Source of the DNA: Nonomuraea roseoviolacea subsp. carminata
GTDB taxonomy: Bacteria; Actinomycetota; Actinomycetes; Streptosporangiales; Streptosporangiaceae
DNA: 64,000 bases
Direction: 5' to 3'
Assembly: GCF_024172185.1 (NCBI RefSeq)
Contig: NZ_JAMZEC010000001.1
Span: 9,089,001-9,153,000 of the forward strand
The notes under the pieces are model-generated. The model had not been told where the DNA came from, did not search any database, and saw only the letters and a program-made list of their open reading frames with translations. Positions 51,534 through 60,707 of the stretch are shown one piece after another. The translations under genes and the position numbers were made by a program. Positions within the stretch are counted from its first letter, which is position 1. The number at the start of each line of letters is the position of its first letter.

Positions 51534-52565
51534 CTAGTAGACCGAGATGTGCGGGTGGTCGTAGTGGTTGGCGGTGGTGCCGCCGCGGTCGGACATCGTC
51601 CGCCACGTCCCGGTACGCGCGTGCCAGATGCGCTGCCGGTAGATGATGTACATGATGCCGAGGCGCTTGGAGTTCTTGATGGCCCAGGCGGCGATCTCGT
51701 TGCCGCGCGCCACCTCGGCGGCCGAGGGCATGGAGCCGCCGCGGCTCAGCATGAAGTCGCACGCCCGGCCGAGGGGGTGTTCGCCGCCGTCCTGGATGGT
51801 GCGGTAGCAGCCGATGCCGAACGGCACGTCGAACCGTTCCTTGACGAGCGTCTTGACCAGGCGCATCCGCGGCGTGATGTGGTCGGCGCCCTCGGGGAGC
51901 TGGGGCACCCAGGTGCCGTCCGAGCGCCGCACGCCGGGCGCCTGGTAGAGCTGGTCGATCTTGTCCTTGATCCTCTCGATCTGCTTGACCGCCTTGCCCT
52001 TGCGGTCGGCGAGGTCGGCCACCTGGTCCGCCAGCTCGGCGGCGCGGGCGGTGGCCTCGGCCTCGGCGCGCGCGTGCTCGTCCCTGACCTGGGCGAACCC
52101 GCTCAGCCGCGCGTGCTGCCGGTCGGCGAGGTGTTGGGCGAGGGCGAGCCTGTTCAGCAGCGTGTTCGGGTCCTCGGCGCCGGAGAGCACCACCTGGCCG
52201 ACGGGCACGGCGCCGATGTACTGGGCGACGGCCATCGCGCGCAGCTCGGTCGACTCCCGGTCGAGGACCTCCTGGGCGGCGGCGAGCCGTTCCTTGGCGG
52301 CCTTCTCGGCCTTCTCCGCCTTCTCGCGGGCGATGCGGCCGTTGTAGTAGTCGGTGATGAGCCGGTCCGACTCCTTCTGGAGCGCGGCGAGCTCCTTCTT
52401 GAGCTGTTTGACCGTGGGTTTCGGCGCCGCCGCCGCGGGCCCGGGCCGGGTGCCCGCGATCACGGTCCCGCCCAGGGGGGCCGTCAGGCCGAGGGCCAGG
52501 GCCAGGGAGAGGCGGAAAGGTCTGAGCGGGCCGCGCCGCCGGTCGGCGGGGGACGCAACCGCCAC
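51534..52565 (-). CDS. Secreted coiled-coil protein with ARB-07466-like C-terminal domain
   Basis: The 343-residue protein has a signal peptide (LSLALALGLTAPLGGTVIA). A long coiled coil runs from residues 50 to about 210, with KQLKKELAALQKESDRLITDYYNG and ARAEAEATARAAELADQVADLADRKG. The C-terminal domain shows IGCYRTIQDGGEHPLGRACDFM, GNEIAAWAIKNSKRLGIMYIIY, and NHYDHPHISVY. His and Asp positions resemble M15-type D,D- or L,D-peptidases, so it may bind or cut peptidoglycan. The domain is typical in actinomycete NlpC-like exported proteins. It is likely a cell-wall remodelling factor. The start is ATG 52565, with CGGTTGC sequence following rather than a clear ribosome site. Confidence 0.85.
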   Translation of the reverse strand: MAVASPADRRRGPLRPFRLSLALALGLTAPLGGTVIAGTRPGPAAAAPKPTVKQLKKELAALQKESDRLITDYYNGRIAREKAEKAEKAAKERLAAAQEVLDRESTELRAMAVAQYIGAVPVGQVVLSGAEDPNTLLNRLALAQHLADRQHARLSGFAQVRDEHARAEAEATARAAELADQVADLADRKGKAVKQIERIKDKIDQLYQAPGVRRSDGTWVPQLPEGADHITPRMRLVKTLVKERFDVPFGIGCYRTIQDGGEHPLGRACDFMLSRGGSMPSAAEVARGNEIAAWAIKNSKRLGIMYIIYRQRIWHARTGTWRTMSDRGGTTANHYDHPHISVY

Positions 52566-52656
52566 GCTTCTCCTTCGGCCGTGCCGCAGGGCGGCGCCGG
52601 GGGGATGTCGTGACGATCCGGCGAACGCCCTCTTACCGAGGGTAGATAGTAGGGGA

Positions 52657-53025
52657 TCACGCCGCTTCGCCGGGAATCAGGATGTTCGTGGCGGGCGAGG
52701 TGGCGGGGGCGAGGGCGCCGGTTCCGGTGGAGGGCCGGCCGTTCCAGATGGCGAGGGCCGCCGCCATCGCGGCGGCGGTGGCGAGGAGCAGCCCGCCCGC
52801 GACCGCCCGCCGGGCGAGGGGGCTCAGCGCGGGCTGGAACGGGTCACGCCGCCGCGCCGCCGGGCCGCGCGGGAGATCGGGCGAGAGGTCGGACGGAAGA
52901 TCGCGCGAGAGATCGCACGGAAGGTCGGACGGGAGATCGCGCGGGAGATCGCGCGGAAGGTCGGGCGGGAGGTCGGGCGGGGCGGTGGCGAGGGCGTCGT
53001 CGCGTGCGTCGGTTGGCTCCGTCAC
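52657..53025 (-). CDS. Small membrane protein with DLP-repeat N-terminus
   Basis: The 122-residue product has nine or so imperfect tetrapeptides (PPDLPRDLPRDLPSDL) encoded by 12-bp DNA repeats at about 52869-52983. One membrane span (AVAGGLLLATAAAMAAALAIW) follows, and an outward C-terminal tail ends GALAPATSPATNILIPG. It has no recognised domain. GTG 53025 has AGGAGGTG about 11 bases before. It is followed by the coiled-coil wall protein gene, and a joint role at the envelope is possible. It could be a spurious frame, but the hydrophobic segment and codon use support it. Confidence 0.6.
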   Translation of the reverse strand: MTEPTDARDDALATAPPDLPPDLPRDLPRDLPSDLPCDLSRDLPSDLSPDLPRGPAARRRDPFQPALSPLARRAVAGGLLLATAAAMAAALAIWNGRPSTGTGALAPATSPATNILIPGEAA

Positions 53026-53227
53026 GATGGCGGCGCACCTCCTGGCCGGATAAATGCGAAAAACGGATCTTTAACTGGATAAAGATCCTTCTGCCGGACG
53101 TTACAACGCGGTGACGCCGCGTGTCGAGACGCGGACCCGCCGGAGTCGCGATCCATGCGGGATCGGCATGCCGGACGACGATCCGGACCAGCGAGCCGGG
53201 ACGGCCTCGGACGGTCGCCGGCGATCC

Positions 53228-54286
53228 TCAGGCGGCTTCGGCGGCGGTGGCGAGGAGGTCGCGCACGTTCCGGGCGGCGGTGCGGCCCGCGCGGTTGGCG
53301 CCGATGGTGCTGGCCGACGGGCCGTAGCCGACGAGCTGCAGCCGGGGCTCGGCCAGGACCCGGGTGCCGTCCACCGCGATCCCACCGCCCGGTTCGCGCA
53401 GGCGGAGCGGCGCGAGGTGACTCAGCGCCGAGCGGAACCCGGTGGCCCAGACGACGGCGTCGGCCGCGGCCTCGCTGCCGTCGGCCCACATGACGCCGCC
53501 GGGGGTGAGCCGGGCGAACATCGGCAGCCGTTCCAGGGCGCCCTTCTCCATCGCCTCGCGGACGACCGTGGTGTAGCCGAGGCCGGTCACGGCGACGACG
53601 CTCTGCGGCGGCAGCCCGGCGCGTACCCGCTGCTCGACCAGGGCGACCGCGTCGCGGCGGGCGCTCTCGCCGAAGTCGTCCGCGCGGAAGACCGGCGGGC
53701 GGCGGGTCACCCACAGCGTGGCCGCGGCGACCCCGGCCAGCTCCGACAGGACGTGCGCGGCGGAGTTGCCGCCGCCCACCACGACGACCCGCCGGCCGCG
53801 GAACTCCCCGGGCCCGCGGTAGGCGGCGTAGTGGAGCTGCCGGCCGCGGAAGTCGCGGGCGCCCGGGTAGTACGGCCAGTGGGGACGGGTCCAGGTGCCC
53901 GTGGCGTTGACCACGGCGCGCGCCGCCCACTCCCCCGCGCCGGAGGTGACGGTCAGCCGCTCGCCGGGGCCGCGCGTGACGGCGGACACCTCGACCGGGC
54001 GGAGCACCTCCAGGCCGAGGTCGCGCTCGTAGTCGGCGTAGTAGGCGGGCACCACGGCGGCGGCCGGGCGCTCACCGTCGGCCTCCCGGTCGCGCCTGCT
54101 GCCCGGCAGGTCGAACACGCCGTGGACCTTGTCCATGGTGAGGGTCGGCGACCGGTGCCGCCACGCCCCGCCGGGCCCGTCGGCGGCGTCGAGGACCAGG
54201 GGGTCCAGGCCGAAGCGGCGCAGGAAGTACGCGCTGGACAGGCCCGCCTGCCCGGCGCCGATGACCACGACGTCGATCTTCTCCAC
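53228..54286 (-). CDS. Flavin-dependent monooxygenase (FAD/NADPH two-dinucleotide type)
   Basis: The 352-residue protein has FAD motif DVVVIGAGQAGLSSAYFLRRFG, seen here as GAGQAGLSSAYFL, and the NADPH motif VVVVGGGNSAAHVLSEL. DGPGGAWRHRSPTLTMDKVHG and the linking VVNATGTWTRPHWPYYPGARDFRG are characteristic of YUC/CzcO-like putative flavoprotein monooxygenases. DAVVWATGFRSALSHLAPL is the ATG motif. It oxygenates small nucleophiles or ketones. GTG 54286 with GGAAGG before is preferred over TTG 54298. It precedes no clear partner. A Zn/Cd-linked role (CzcO) has been proposed for related genes, but the nearby metal genes are lacking. Confidence 0.88.
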   Translation of the reverse strand: MEKIDVVVIGAGQAGLSSAYFLRRFGLDPLVLDAADGPGGAWRHRSPTLTMDKVHGVFDLPGSRRDREADGERPAAAVVPAYYADYERDLGLEVLRPVEVSAVTRGPGERLTVTSGAGEWAARAVVNATGTWTRPHWPYYPGARDFRGRQLHYAAYRGPGEFRGRRVVVVGGGNSAAHVLSELAGVAAATLWVTRRPPVFRADDFGESARRDAVALVEQRVRAGLPPQSVVAVTGLGYTTVVREAMEKGALERLPMFARLTPGGVMWADGSEAAADAVVWATGFRSALSHLAPLRLREPGGGIAVDGTRVLAEPRLQLVGYGPSASTIGANRAGRTAARNVRDLLATAAEAA

Positions 54287-54340
54287 GTCCCCTTCCAACC
54301 ACGCGCCCGCGACGCCTCTTCCCGCCCCCTGGCGGAGCCC

Positions 54341-56284
54341 CTAGGAGATCCGGCGGAGCGCGCCGCCGACGCGGTAGAGGTCCGCCGGGGCGGTCGCGGT
54401 GTGCGCGCGCCCGCCGAGCCGGACGCCCGCCGCCACCTCCGAGCCGAGGTAGCGGTTGACGCCCTTGACGAGGGCGTCGTCGAGCTCGCCGCCCTCCAGC
54501 CTGATCACCGCGGCGCCGCCGCGCGCCGCGACGACCTCCAGTTCGCGGCCGTCGAGGTCGATCAGGACCGGGCCCTGGTTGCCGTCCCTGACGAGGACCG
54601 TGAGGTACGCGACGTCCCGCTCGGGGTGCGTCCGCAGGAACACGTCCGCCTCCCCCGCCACCACGCGGGCCCGCGGCGGCCCCGGCTCGGGGGGCGGTCC
54701 GGGGCGCAGGGCGGTGGCGAGGACCGTGCACGGGTTCAGGTCCTCGTCCAGGACGGGGACGGCGCCGTGCACCTCGACCACGGCGCCCGCGGCGATGTGG
54801 CCGGCCAGCGCGCGCTGCACGTGGCGGTGCAGGAACGGGCCACCCGGGATGGTCAGCCTTGGGTGGCCGGCGAGGTCCCCGCTCTCCAGGTCGACGATCC
54901 GGTAGTCGTGGCCCGCGGCCCGCATCCGGTCGTGGAAGGCCCGCAGGGAACGGCCGCACACCACGTCCCCCTGCCCCCAGGCGGCGAGGGCCGCGTACGG
55001 CCGGTAGAGGCCGAAGCTGCCGCCGGTCACCGGGACGCAGGCGAGGAACTCGGCCCCGTGGCGGGCCAGGAACGCGGCCAGGGCCGCCACGGCGGGCGCC
55101 TTCTCCGTCACCGAGCCGTCGGCGGCGATGGGCGCGCAGTCCGGGTACGGCGAGGGGGTGGCCGCGTCGAGCGAGGCCGCCCAGCCGGAGGTGGACACGC
55201 CCGTGTAGACGTTGAACCCGGTCGCCCCGGCCGCCAGCGCGAGCAGCGACTGGTGGAAGCTGGTGGCCGCGTCCTGGTAGGCCCGGTCGTAGAGCTGGGA
55301 GAAGCCCCAGTTCTCCTCCATGTTGGGGCCGGGGGCGAGCTTGGCCGCGACGACGTAGCGGAACCAGGCGTCGGGGTCGGCCGAGACGACGCCCATCCAG
55401 TTGGTGAACCCGTACGCGATGCCGCCCCAGAGGGGCGGGCACACGCGGGCCAGCCAGTCGTCCAGCGCCTCCACGGTCGGCGGGTTGAGGTTGACGACCA
55501 CGGGGACCCGGCCGTTCACCGCCTGCGCCCAGCGGCGGTACACCTCGGCGAGGTAGGCGGCGTGGAAGCGTCCCCATCCGGCCAGGGCGGCGGCGTCCTC
55601 CCCGCCGGTGCGGGGCGGCTCGCTCCGGCCGGTCCGCTCGCGGTGCAGGGCCAGGGCGGAGGGGCTGTAGTCGTAGGCGGTCAGCGGGCGGGCGCCGTCG
55701 GTGTAGACGCCCTCGTTGGCGATCTGCGTGAGGATGACCGGGCCGTTCGGGTGGGCGGCGGCGTCGAGCACCTTCGCGCCGACCGCCGACAGCCACTCCC
55801 CCGTCAGCGTGGCGAACGGCTCGGCCAGCGGGGCGGGCAGCGGCCGGCCGGGGCCGCGCCCCGAGCCGTCGGCCCACCGCGCCGGCGCGCCGGACGCGTC
55901 GAGCACCGGCTCGATCGCCGGGTCCTCCTCGGGGCACACCCAGTCGGGCAACCCGCCGTAGGTGAGCTCGGCGTGGACGAACGGTCCGGGCTTGGCGACG
56001 ACCTTGAGGCCCAGCCGGTGGCACAGGTCGAGGAAGCCGGCCACGTTCCGGGAGGCGTGGGTGTGGCCGGTGAAGTCGGGCGGCGTGTCGGCCTCGGGCT
56101 GGTGGTGCCGCCACGGGATGTAGCAGGTGATCACCTCGATGCCCAGGTCGTCGCGCAGCGCCCTGAGCCGGTCGGGCCAGCGCGCCGGGTCGTCGCGGTA
56201 GTAGGGGTAGTCGGCGCTGACGAGCACCCGTGGCTCGCCGTCGACGTGGATGACTCCGTCGTGGACCTCGATGGTCACACTCAC
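54341..56284 (-). CDS. GH35-type beta-galactosidase
   Basis: The 647-residue protein has the clan A (beta/alpha)8 barrel at residues 15-390. Landmarks are YPYYRDDPARWPDRLRALRD, YIPWRHHQPE, KPGPFVHAELTYGGLPDWV, the acid/base Glu in VILTQIANEGVY, and the nucleophile Glu in NMEENWGFSQLYD. It lacks a signal peptide, so it acts in the cytoplasm on imported galactosides. The C-terminal 250 residues are beta-rich domains. The start is GTG 56284. It is the last gene of a four-gene sugar operon, 12 bases after the permease gene. Activity could be on another beta-glycoside. Confidence 0.88.
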   Translation of the reverse strand: MSVTIEVHDGVIHVDGEPRVLVSADYPYYRDDPARWPDRLRALRDDLGIEVITCYIPWRHHQPEADTPPDFTGHTHASRNVAGFLDLCHRLGLKVVAKPGPFVHAELTYGGLPDWVCPEEDPAIEPVLDASGAPARWADGSGRGPGRPLPAPLAEPFATLTGEWLSAVGAKVLDAAAHPNGPVILTQIANEGVYTDGARPLTAYDYSPSALALHRERTGRSEPPRTGGEDAAALAGWGRFHAAYLAEVYRRWAQAVNGRVPVVVNLNPPTVEALDDWLARVCPPLWGGIAYGFTNWMGVVSADPDAWFRYVVAAKLAPGPNMEENWGFSQLYDRAYQDAATSFHQSLLALAAGATGFNVYTGVSTSGWAASLDAATPSPYPDCAPIAADGSVTEKAPAVAALAAFLARHGAEFLACVPVTGGSFGLYRPYAALAAWGQGDVVCGRSLRAFHDRMRAAGHDYRIVDLESGDLAGHPRLTIPGGPFLHRHVQRALAGHIAAGAVVEVHGAVPVLDEDLNPCTVLATALRPGPPPEPGPPRARVVAGEADVFLRTHPERDVAYLTVLVRDGNQGPVLIDLDGRELEVVAARGGAAVIRLEGGELDDALVKGVNRYLGSEVAAGVRLGGRAHTATAPADLYRVGGALRRIS

Positions 56285-56296
56285 GCTCCTTGGGGG

Positions 56297-57130
56297 TCAG
56301 GACTTGAGGCCCGTGAAGGCGATGCCTTGCAGGATGCGCCGCTGGAAGACCAGCAGGACGCCGATGACCGGGAGCACGGCGAGCGTGGCGCCCGCCATGA
56401 CGTAGTAGGCGCGCCCGCCGTCCGGGCTGGCGACGAGCTGCTGCAACGCCAGCGGCAACGTGTACAGGTCGGGGTCGTTCAGCACGACGAGCGGCCAGAC
56501 GAGGTCGTTCCAGTGGAACAGGAAGCTCGTGATGGTGACGACCGACAGCACGGGCGTGGACAGCGGCAGGACGACGCGCCAGAAGATCTGCATCCGGCCG
56601 GCGCCGTCGATGAGCGCCGCCTCCTCCAGCTCGGCGGGGATCGACAGGAAGAACTGCCGCAGCAGGAAGATGTCGAGGACCGAGGCGACGTTGGGCAGGA
56701 TCAGGCCCCATCCCGAGTCGAACATGCCGAGCGCCTGGGTGACGTGCAGCCGCGGGATGAGCAGCGTGACGGCCGGCACCATCATGCCGCCGAGCAGGAC
56801 GACGAACAGCGTGTCGCGGCCGGGGAAGCGGATGCGGGCGAAGGCGTAGGCGGCCAGCGCGTCCACGAGCAGCTTGGCCGGCACCAGGACGAGGCAGACC
56901 CACGCGCTGTTGAGGAAGGCCCGGCCGAGCCCGCCGACCTGCAGCACGTACGCGTAGTTCTCCAGGGTGGCCGCCCACGCGCCGGTCCTGCGGTCGAGCG
57001 GCAGCAGGCTGGGGACCTTGGTGTAGATGTCCTGGCCGTGCTTGAGCGAGGTGGCCACCATCCACAGGAACGGCACCACGGACACCGCGACCAGCAGCAC
57101 CAGGGCGAGGTAGATGGACGCCCTCCTCAC
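56297..57130 (-). CDS. Sugar ABC transporter permease (MalG-type)
   Basis: The 277-residue protein has six membrane spans, starting LALVLLVAVSVVPFLWMVATSLK. The EAA loop is SIPAELEEAALIDGAGRMQIFW. LFHWNDLVWPLVVLNDPD is a typical family motif. GTG 57130 overlaps the upstream permease stop by four bases (GTGA), so translation is coupled. The ATPase is missing from the operon, as in the first cluster. Confidence 0.92.
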   Translation of the reverse strand: MRRASIYLALVLLVAVSVVPFLWMVATSLKHGQDIYTKVPSLLPLDRRTGAWAATLENYAYVLQVGGLGRAFLNSAWVCLVLVPAKLLVDALAAYAFARIRFPGRDTLFVVLLGGMMVPAVTLLIPRLHVTQALGMFDSGWGLILPNVASVLDIFLLRQFFLSIPAELEEAALIDGAGRMQIFWRVVLPLSTPVLSVVTITSFLFHWNDLVWPLVVLNDPDLYTLPLALQQLVASPDGGRAYYVMAGATLAVLPVIGVLLVFQRRILQGIAFTGLKS

Positions 57131-58092
57131 GCGGCCTCCTGCCTGACGAACCGGAACTGCAGCGCGGTGACGATGACGATGAGGACGAGCAGGACGAACG
57201 ACATCGCGCAGGCCGCCCCCATGGCGTCGTAGCGGAAGGCGAACAGGTACAGGTGCAGCACGTAGGTGAGGCCCGCCTGCTCGGGACCGCCGGTGACGCT
57301 GCGTCCGGCCCCGGAGAAGATCACGTAGACCAGGCCGAACACCTGCAGCGCCGCGATCACCCCGGTGACCGCCAGGTAGAACGTCGTGGGCCGGAGCATG
57401 GGCATGACGACGCGGCGCAGGCGCTGGAGCGGCCCGGCCCCGTCGATCGTGGCCGCCTCGATGATCGCCGTGGGGATGCCCTTCAGGCCCGCCAGATAGA
57501 TGATCATCGAGATGCCGCACTGCCAGGCCGACACGAACGCGAGCGCCGGGACGACCAGCTCGGGGGTGTTCAGCCAGTTCTGCCCGGGGATGCCGAACAG
57601 TTCCAGGACGCTGTTGACCAGCCCGTACCTGGGGTCGTAGAGCCAGCGCCAGATCGCGCCGACCGCGGCCTCGGCGGTGACGACGGGCAGGAACAGCAGC
57701 AGCCGGAACGCGTTCGACCCCCTGCGCACGGCGTTGACCAGCAGCGCCTGCACGAGCGCGGTGACCAGCGTCAGCGGGACGGCGATCAGCGTGTACTGGA
57801 GGGTGACCCGCACCGATTTCCAGAAGTGCGGGTACTTGACGTCGTCGAACAGCAGGTCGGCGTAGTTGGCCAGGCCGACCCAGCGGGCGGGGGTGCGCAG
57901 GTCCCAGTCCGTGAAGCTGTAGTACAGGGCCGACAGGGCGGGATAGAGCAGGAAGACCAGGAAGTACGCCACCGCGGGGGCGACGAGGAGCCATCCGACG
58001 AGGTGGTCCCGCCGCCGGGCGTCCGGCCGGCGGGGTCGCCGCCGGGGGCCGGGCGCCGCGGTGGGGGTGTCGGCGAGTGCCGGAGCGGCCAT
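57127..58092 (-). CDS. Sugar ABC transporter permease (MalF-type)
   Basis: The 321-residue permease has an Arg-rich N-terminus then LLVAPAVAYFLVFLLYPALSALYYSFTDWDL. The EAA loop is GIPTAIIEAATIDGAGPLQRL. Six spans are visible. ATG 58092 is one base from the end of the binding-protein gene. With the 56297 product it forms the importer channel. Confidence 0.92.
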   Translation of the reverse strand: MAAPALADTPTAAPGPRRRPRRPDARRRDHLVGWLLVAPAVAYFLVFLLYPALSALYYSFTDWDLRTPARWVGLANYADLLFDDVKYPHFWKSVRVTLQYTLIAVPLTLVTALVQALLVNAVRRGSNAFRLLLFLPVVTAEAAVGAIWRWLYDPRYGLVNSVLELFGIPGQNWLNTPELVVPALAFVSAWQCGISMIIYLAGLKGIPTAIIEAATIDGAGPLQRLRRVVMPMLRPTTFYLAVTGVIAALQVFGLVYVIFSGAGRSVTGGPEQAGLTYVLHLYLFAFRYDAMGAACAMSFVLLVLIVIVTALQFRFVRQEAA

Positions 58093-58093
58093 G

Positions 58094-59308
58094 TCAGCCG
58101 TTCCAGCCGAGCAGGGCGCGCGTCTTCGCCGCGGCGTCGGTCAGCGCCTGCCGCGGGGTGGCCTTGCCGCTGAGCGCGCTCTCGATGGCCGGTGCGATGA
58201 TCTCGTCGTTGATCTGGATCCACTGCGGCATGGCGGGGCGGGCGTGCGCGACCTTGAGCTGGGCGAGGAACGCCTCGTTCTCCGGGCCCGTGCCCACGGG
58301 GGTGGCCCTGGTGTTGACCGGGAAGCCGCCCGCGGCGTCGGCGACGGCGCCGTTGTTGGCCGCGTTCCCGAGGAACAGCAGCCACTTCCAGGCCAGGTCG
58401 GCGTTCTTGGTGGTCGAGAAGACGACGGAGTTCTCGCCGCCGATGTTGCCCGCCGGCGCGGTCTTGTACGGCAGGGGCGCGACGCTGAAGTCGAGGTCGG
58501 GGAACTGCTCCCGGATCGTCGGCACGTCCCACGGCCCGGAGATCTGCATGGCCGCCAGGCCGTTTTCGAAGGGCTTGTCCGAGTCGGTGATCTTGCGGGG
58601 CGAGGACGGGAGGAGGTCGGCCCACAGTTGCAGGGCCTCCACGGCGGGCGGCTGGTCGAACAGGATCTTCTTGCCGGGCACGTCGGCCATCTCGCCGCCC
58701 GCGCCGGCCACCACGCCGGGGAACATCCAGGCGCCGTACCCGTCGCCCTTGGGCACGACCATGCCGGCGACGTCGGGATGCGCCTGGTGGACCTGGGCGG
58801 CGACCTGCTTGAGCTCGTCCCACGTCCTGGGCGGGGAGGGCACGAGTTTCTTGTTGTAGAACAGGGCCACGCCGATCTGGTCGACGGGCAGGCCGTAGTA
58901 CTTGCCGTCGGAGCCGAGGTTGGTGTCGAGCGCGCCCTTGAAGTAGGTGCCGTCGGGGAACAGCCCGGCGGGCACCTCCTTGATCGTGCCGTCGAGCGCG
59001 TACTTGGACACGAGCGGCTGGTCGAGCACGCCGGCGTCGGGGGCGGTCTTCGCGGCGACCGCGCTGCCGAGCTTGGTGTTGTAGTCGTCCTTCGGGATTT
59101 TGACGATCTTGACGGAAACGCCGGGGTTGGTCTTCTCGAAGTCCTTGCGGATCTTCTCGATGACCTGGCCGGCCTGGGGGGTGCGGTCCTGGTACGTCCA
59201 GTAGGTGAGCGTCCTGCCCTCGGCGGCGTCCATGCCGCCGCCTCCGCACGCGGTGAGACCCGCGAGCAGTGCCGCCGTGACCGTGACTCCCGCGATCGTT
59301 CGGCTCAT
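58094..59308 (-). CDS. Sugar-binding lipoprotein of the second ABC importer
   Basis: The 404-residue protein has a lipoprotein signal ending LLAGLTACGGG with Cys as lipidation site. RTLTYWTYQDRTPQAGQVIEKI starts the mature binding fold, and LPVDQIGVALFYNKKLVPSPP, GDGYGAWMFPG and AAMQISGPWDVPTI are typical of family 1 sugar-binding proteins. It is the first gene of the operon ending in the GH35 enzyme. ATG 59308 follows GAGGAGAT. It is divergent from the ROK regulator gene, which should repress it. Confidence 0.93.
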   Translation of the reverse strand: MSRTIAGVTVTAALLAGLTACGGGGMDAAEGRTLTYWTYQDRTPQAGQVIEKIRKDFEKTNPGVSVKIVKIPKDDYNTKLGSAVAAKTAPDAGVLDQPLVSKYALDGTIKEVPAGLFPDGTYFKGALDTNLGSDGKYYGLPVDQIGVALFYNKKLVPSPPRTWDELKQVAAQVHQAHPDVAGMVVPKGDGYGAWMFPGVVAGAGGEMADVPGKKILFDQPPAVEALQLWADLLPSSPRKITDSDKPFENGLAAMQISGPWDVPTIREQFPDLDFSVAPLPYKTAPAGNIGGENSVVFSTTKNADLAWKWLLFLGNAANNGAVADAAGGFPVNTRATPVGTGPENEAFLAQLKVAHARPAMPQWIQINDEIIAPAIESALSGKATPRQALTDAAAKTRALLGWNG

Positions 59309-59433
59309 CTCATCTCCTCGTCACCGGGGGGTGACCCAGACCATAATCTAAGCCTTGAAAAAAGTCAGCAACCGTACGGAACACTGCGATGACGCGCATC
59401 CACCGGCGTGCGAGCCCCACCACAGGAGTGATG

Positions 59434-60621
59434 ATGAGCAGGACCGAGCGCAGGACAGTACGCGACCTCCGGCGCGGCCACCGGGCGATGCTGCTGAGGG
59501 CGCTGTACTTCGGCGGCCCCGCCAGCCGCCACGACCTGTGCGCCGCCACCGGCCTGAGCGCCGGGACCGTCAGCACGCTGACGGCCGACCTGCTCGACGA
59601 GGACGTCGTCATCGAGGCCGGGCAGGTCGACTCCGACGGCGGCCGGCCCCGCGTGCTGCTGCGGGTCAACCCCGACCACGGCTACGCGATCGGCGTGGAC
59701 GTGGGCGAGACGCAGGTCAGGGTGGAGCTGTTCGACCTCGGCATGACCGAGCGGTCCGGCGCCTCCTACGCCCTCCACTCCGCCCGGCACGACCCCGAAC
59801 TGGTCGTCCGGCACCTCCTGGAGGGCATCGACACGGTCCTGGCCGACAGCGGGGTGCCCGCCGAGCGGGTGCTCGGGGTGGGGGTCGGCGTGCCCGGGGT
59901 CGTGGAGGCCGGGCCCGACGCGCTCGTGCACGCGACGACGTTCGGCTGGCACGCGGTGCCCTTCGGCGCGCTCGTGCGCGCGGGCACGTCGCTGCCGCTG
60001 TTCGTGGACAACGGGGCCAAGACCATGGGCCAGGCGGAGCTGTGGTTCGGCTCGTGCCGGGGCGTGAGCGACGCCGTCATCGTCTTCATCGGCTCGGGCG
60101 TGGGCTGCACGATCGTCGCCGACGGCGCGATCTACCGAGGGTCGGCCAGGGCCGCCGGCGAGCTCGGCCACCTCAAGATCGCCGCCGGCGGGCGGCCGTG
60201 CCGGTGCGGCGGTCGCGGCTGCTTCGAGGCGTACGTGGGGGCCGAGGGCATCCTCGACCGCGCCGGGATCACGGCCGACTCCGCCGACCAGCGTCCGGCG
60301 CTGGCCCGGCTGCTGGAGACCGGCTCGCCCGTCCTCGCCGACACGGCGTCGCTGATCGGGCTGGGCCTGTCGAACCTGGTGCACCTGTTCGACCCGGAGC
60401 GCATCGTCATCGGCGGGTGGGCGGGGCTCATGCTGGGCGAAAGCCTGCTGGAACCCATCCGGGCCGCCACGGCGGCCAACACGATGGCGACGTCCTTCCC
60501 ACCGGTGCCGATCGTGCTGGGCGCGCTCGGGGCGGACGCAGTGGCGATGGGCGCGGCGACGCTGGTCGTGGAGGAGTTCTTGCGGGGGGCGCAGCCGGCG
60601 GGGGCGCAGGCGACCGCCTGA
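59434..60621 (+). CDS. ROK-family transcriptional regulator
   Basis: The 395-residue protein has an N-terminal winged helix (LLRALYFGGPASRHDLCAATGLSAGTVSTLTADLL, here quoted in two overlapping parts ASRHDLCAATGL and GTVSTLTADLL). The ROK domain follows with GVDVGETQVRVELFDL, FVDNGAKTMGQAEL, ELGHLKIAAGG and the zinc motif CRCGGRGCFEAYV. The sugar kinase motif is modified (FVDNGAK instead of DNDAN), so it is a repressor rather than a kinase. ATG 59434 follows AGGAG by six bases. It is divergent from the second importer operon and most likely senses that sugar. Confidence 0.92.
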   Translation: MSRTERRTVRDLRRGHRAMLLRALYFGGPASRHDLCAATGLSAGTVSTLTADLLDEDVVIEAGQVDSDGGRPRVLLRVNPDHGYAIGVDVGETQVRVELFDLGMTERSGASYALHSARHDPELVVRHLLEGIDTVLADSGVPAERVLGVGVGVPGVVEAGPDALVHATTFGWHAVPFGALVRAGTSLPLFVDNGAKTMGQAELWFGSCRGVSDAVIVFIGSGVGCTIVADGAIYRGSARAAGELGHLKIAAGGRPCRCGGRGCFEAYVGAEGILDRAGITADSADQRPALARLLETGSPVLADTASLIGLGLSNLVHLFDPERIVIGGWAGLMLGESLLEPIRAATAANTMATSFPPVPIVLGALGADAVAMGAATLVVEEFLRGAQPAGAQATA

Positions 60622-60707
60622 CCAGGCTGGGGGCGGCCTTGGTCGTACGGGCCGTCCCGCGGGCCAGGGGTGACCGTGCTGCCGTCCGCCGCCTCGGGCG
60701 TCATGCA

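Noticed and set aside
53111-57232. Open plus-strand frame of 1373 codons
   Set aside because: It is the antisense shadow of the monooxygenase, GH35 and permease genes; high GC removes stop codons, and the composition (Val/Gly/Asp/Arg with no domain) is not protein-like.
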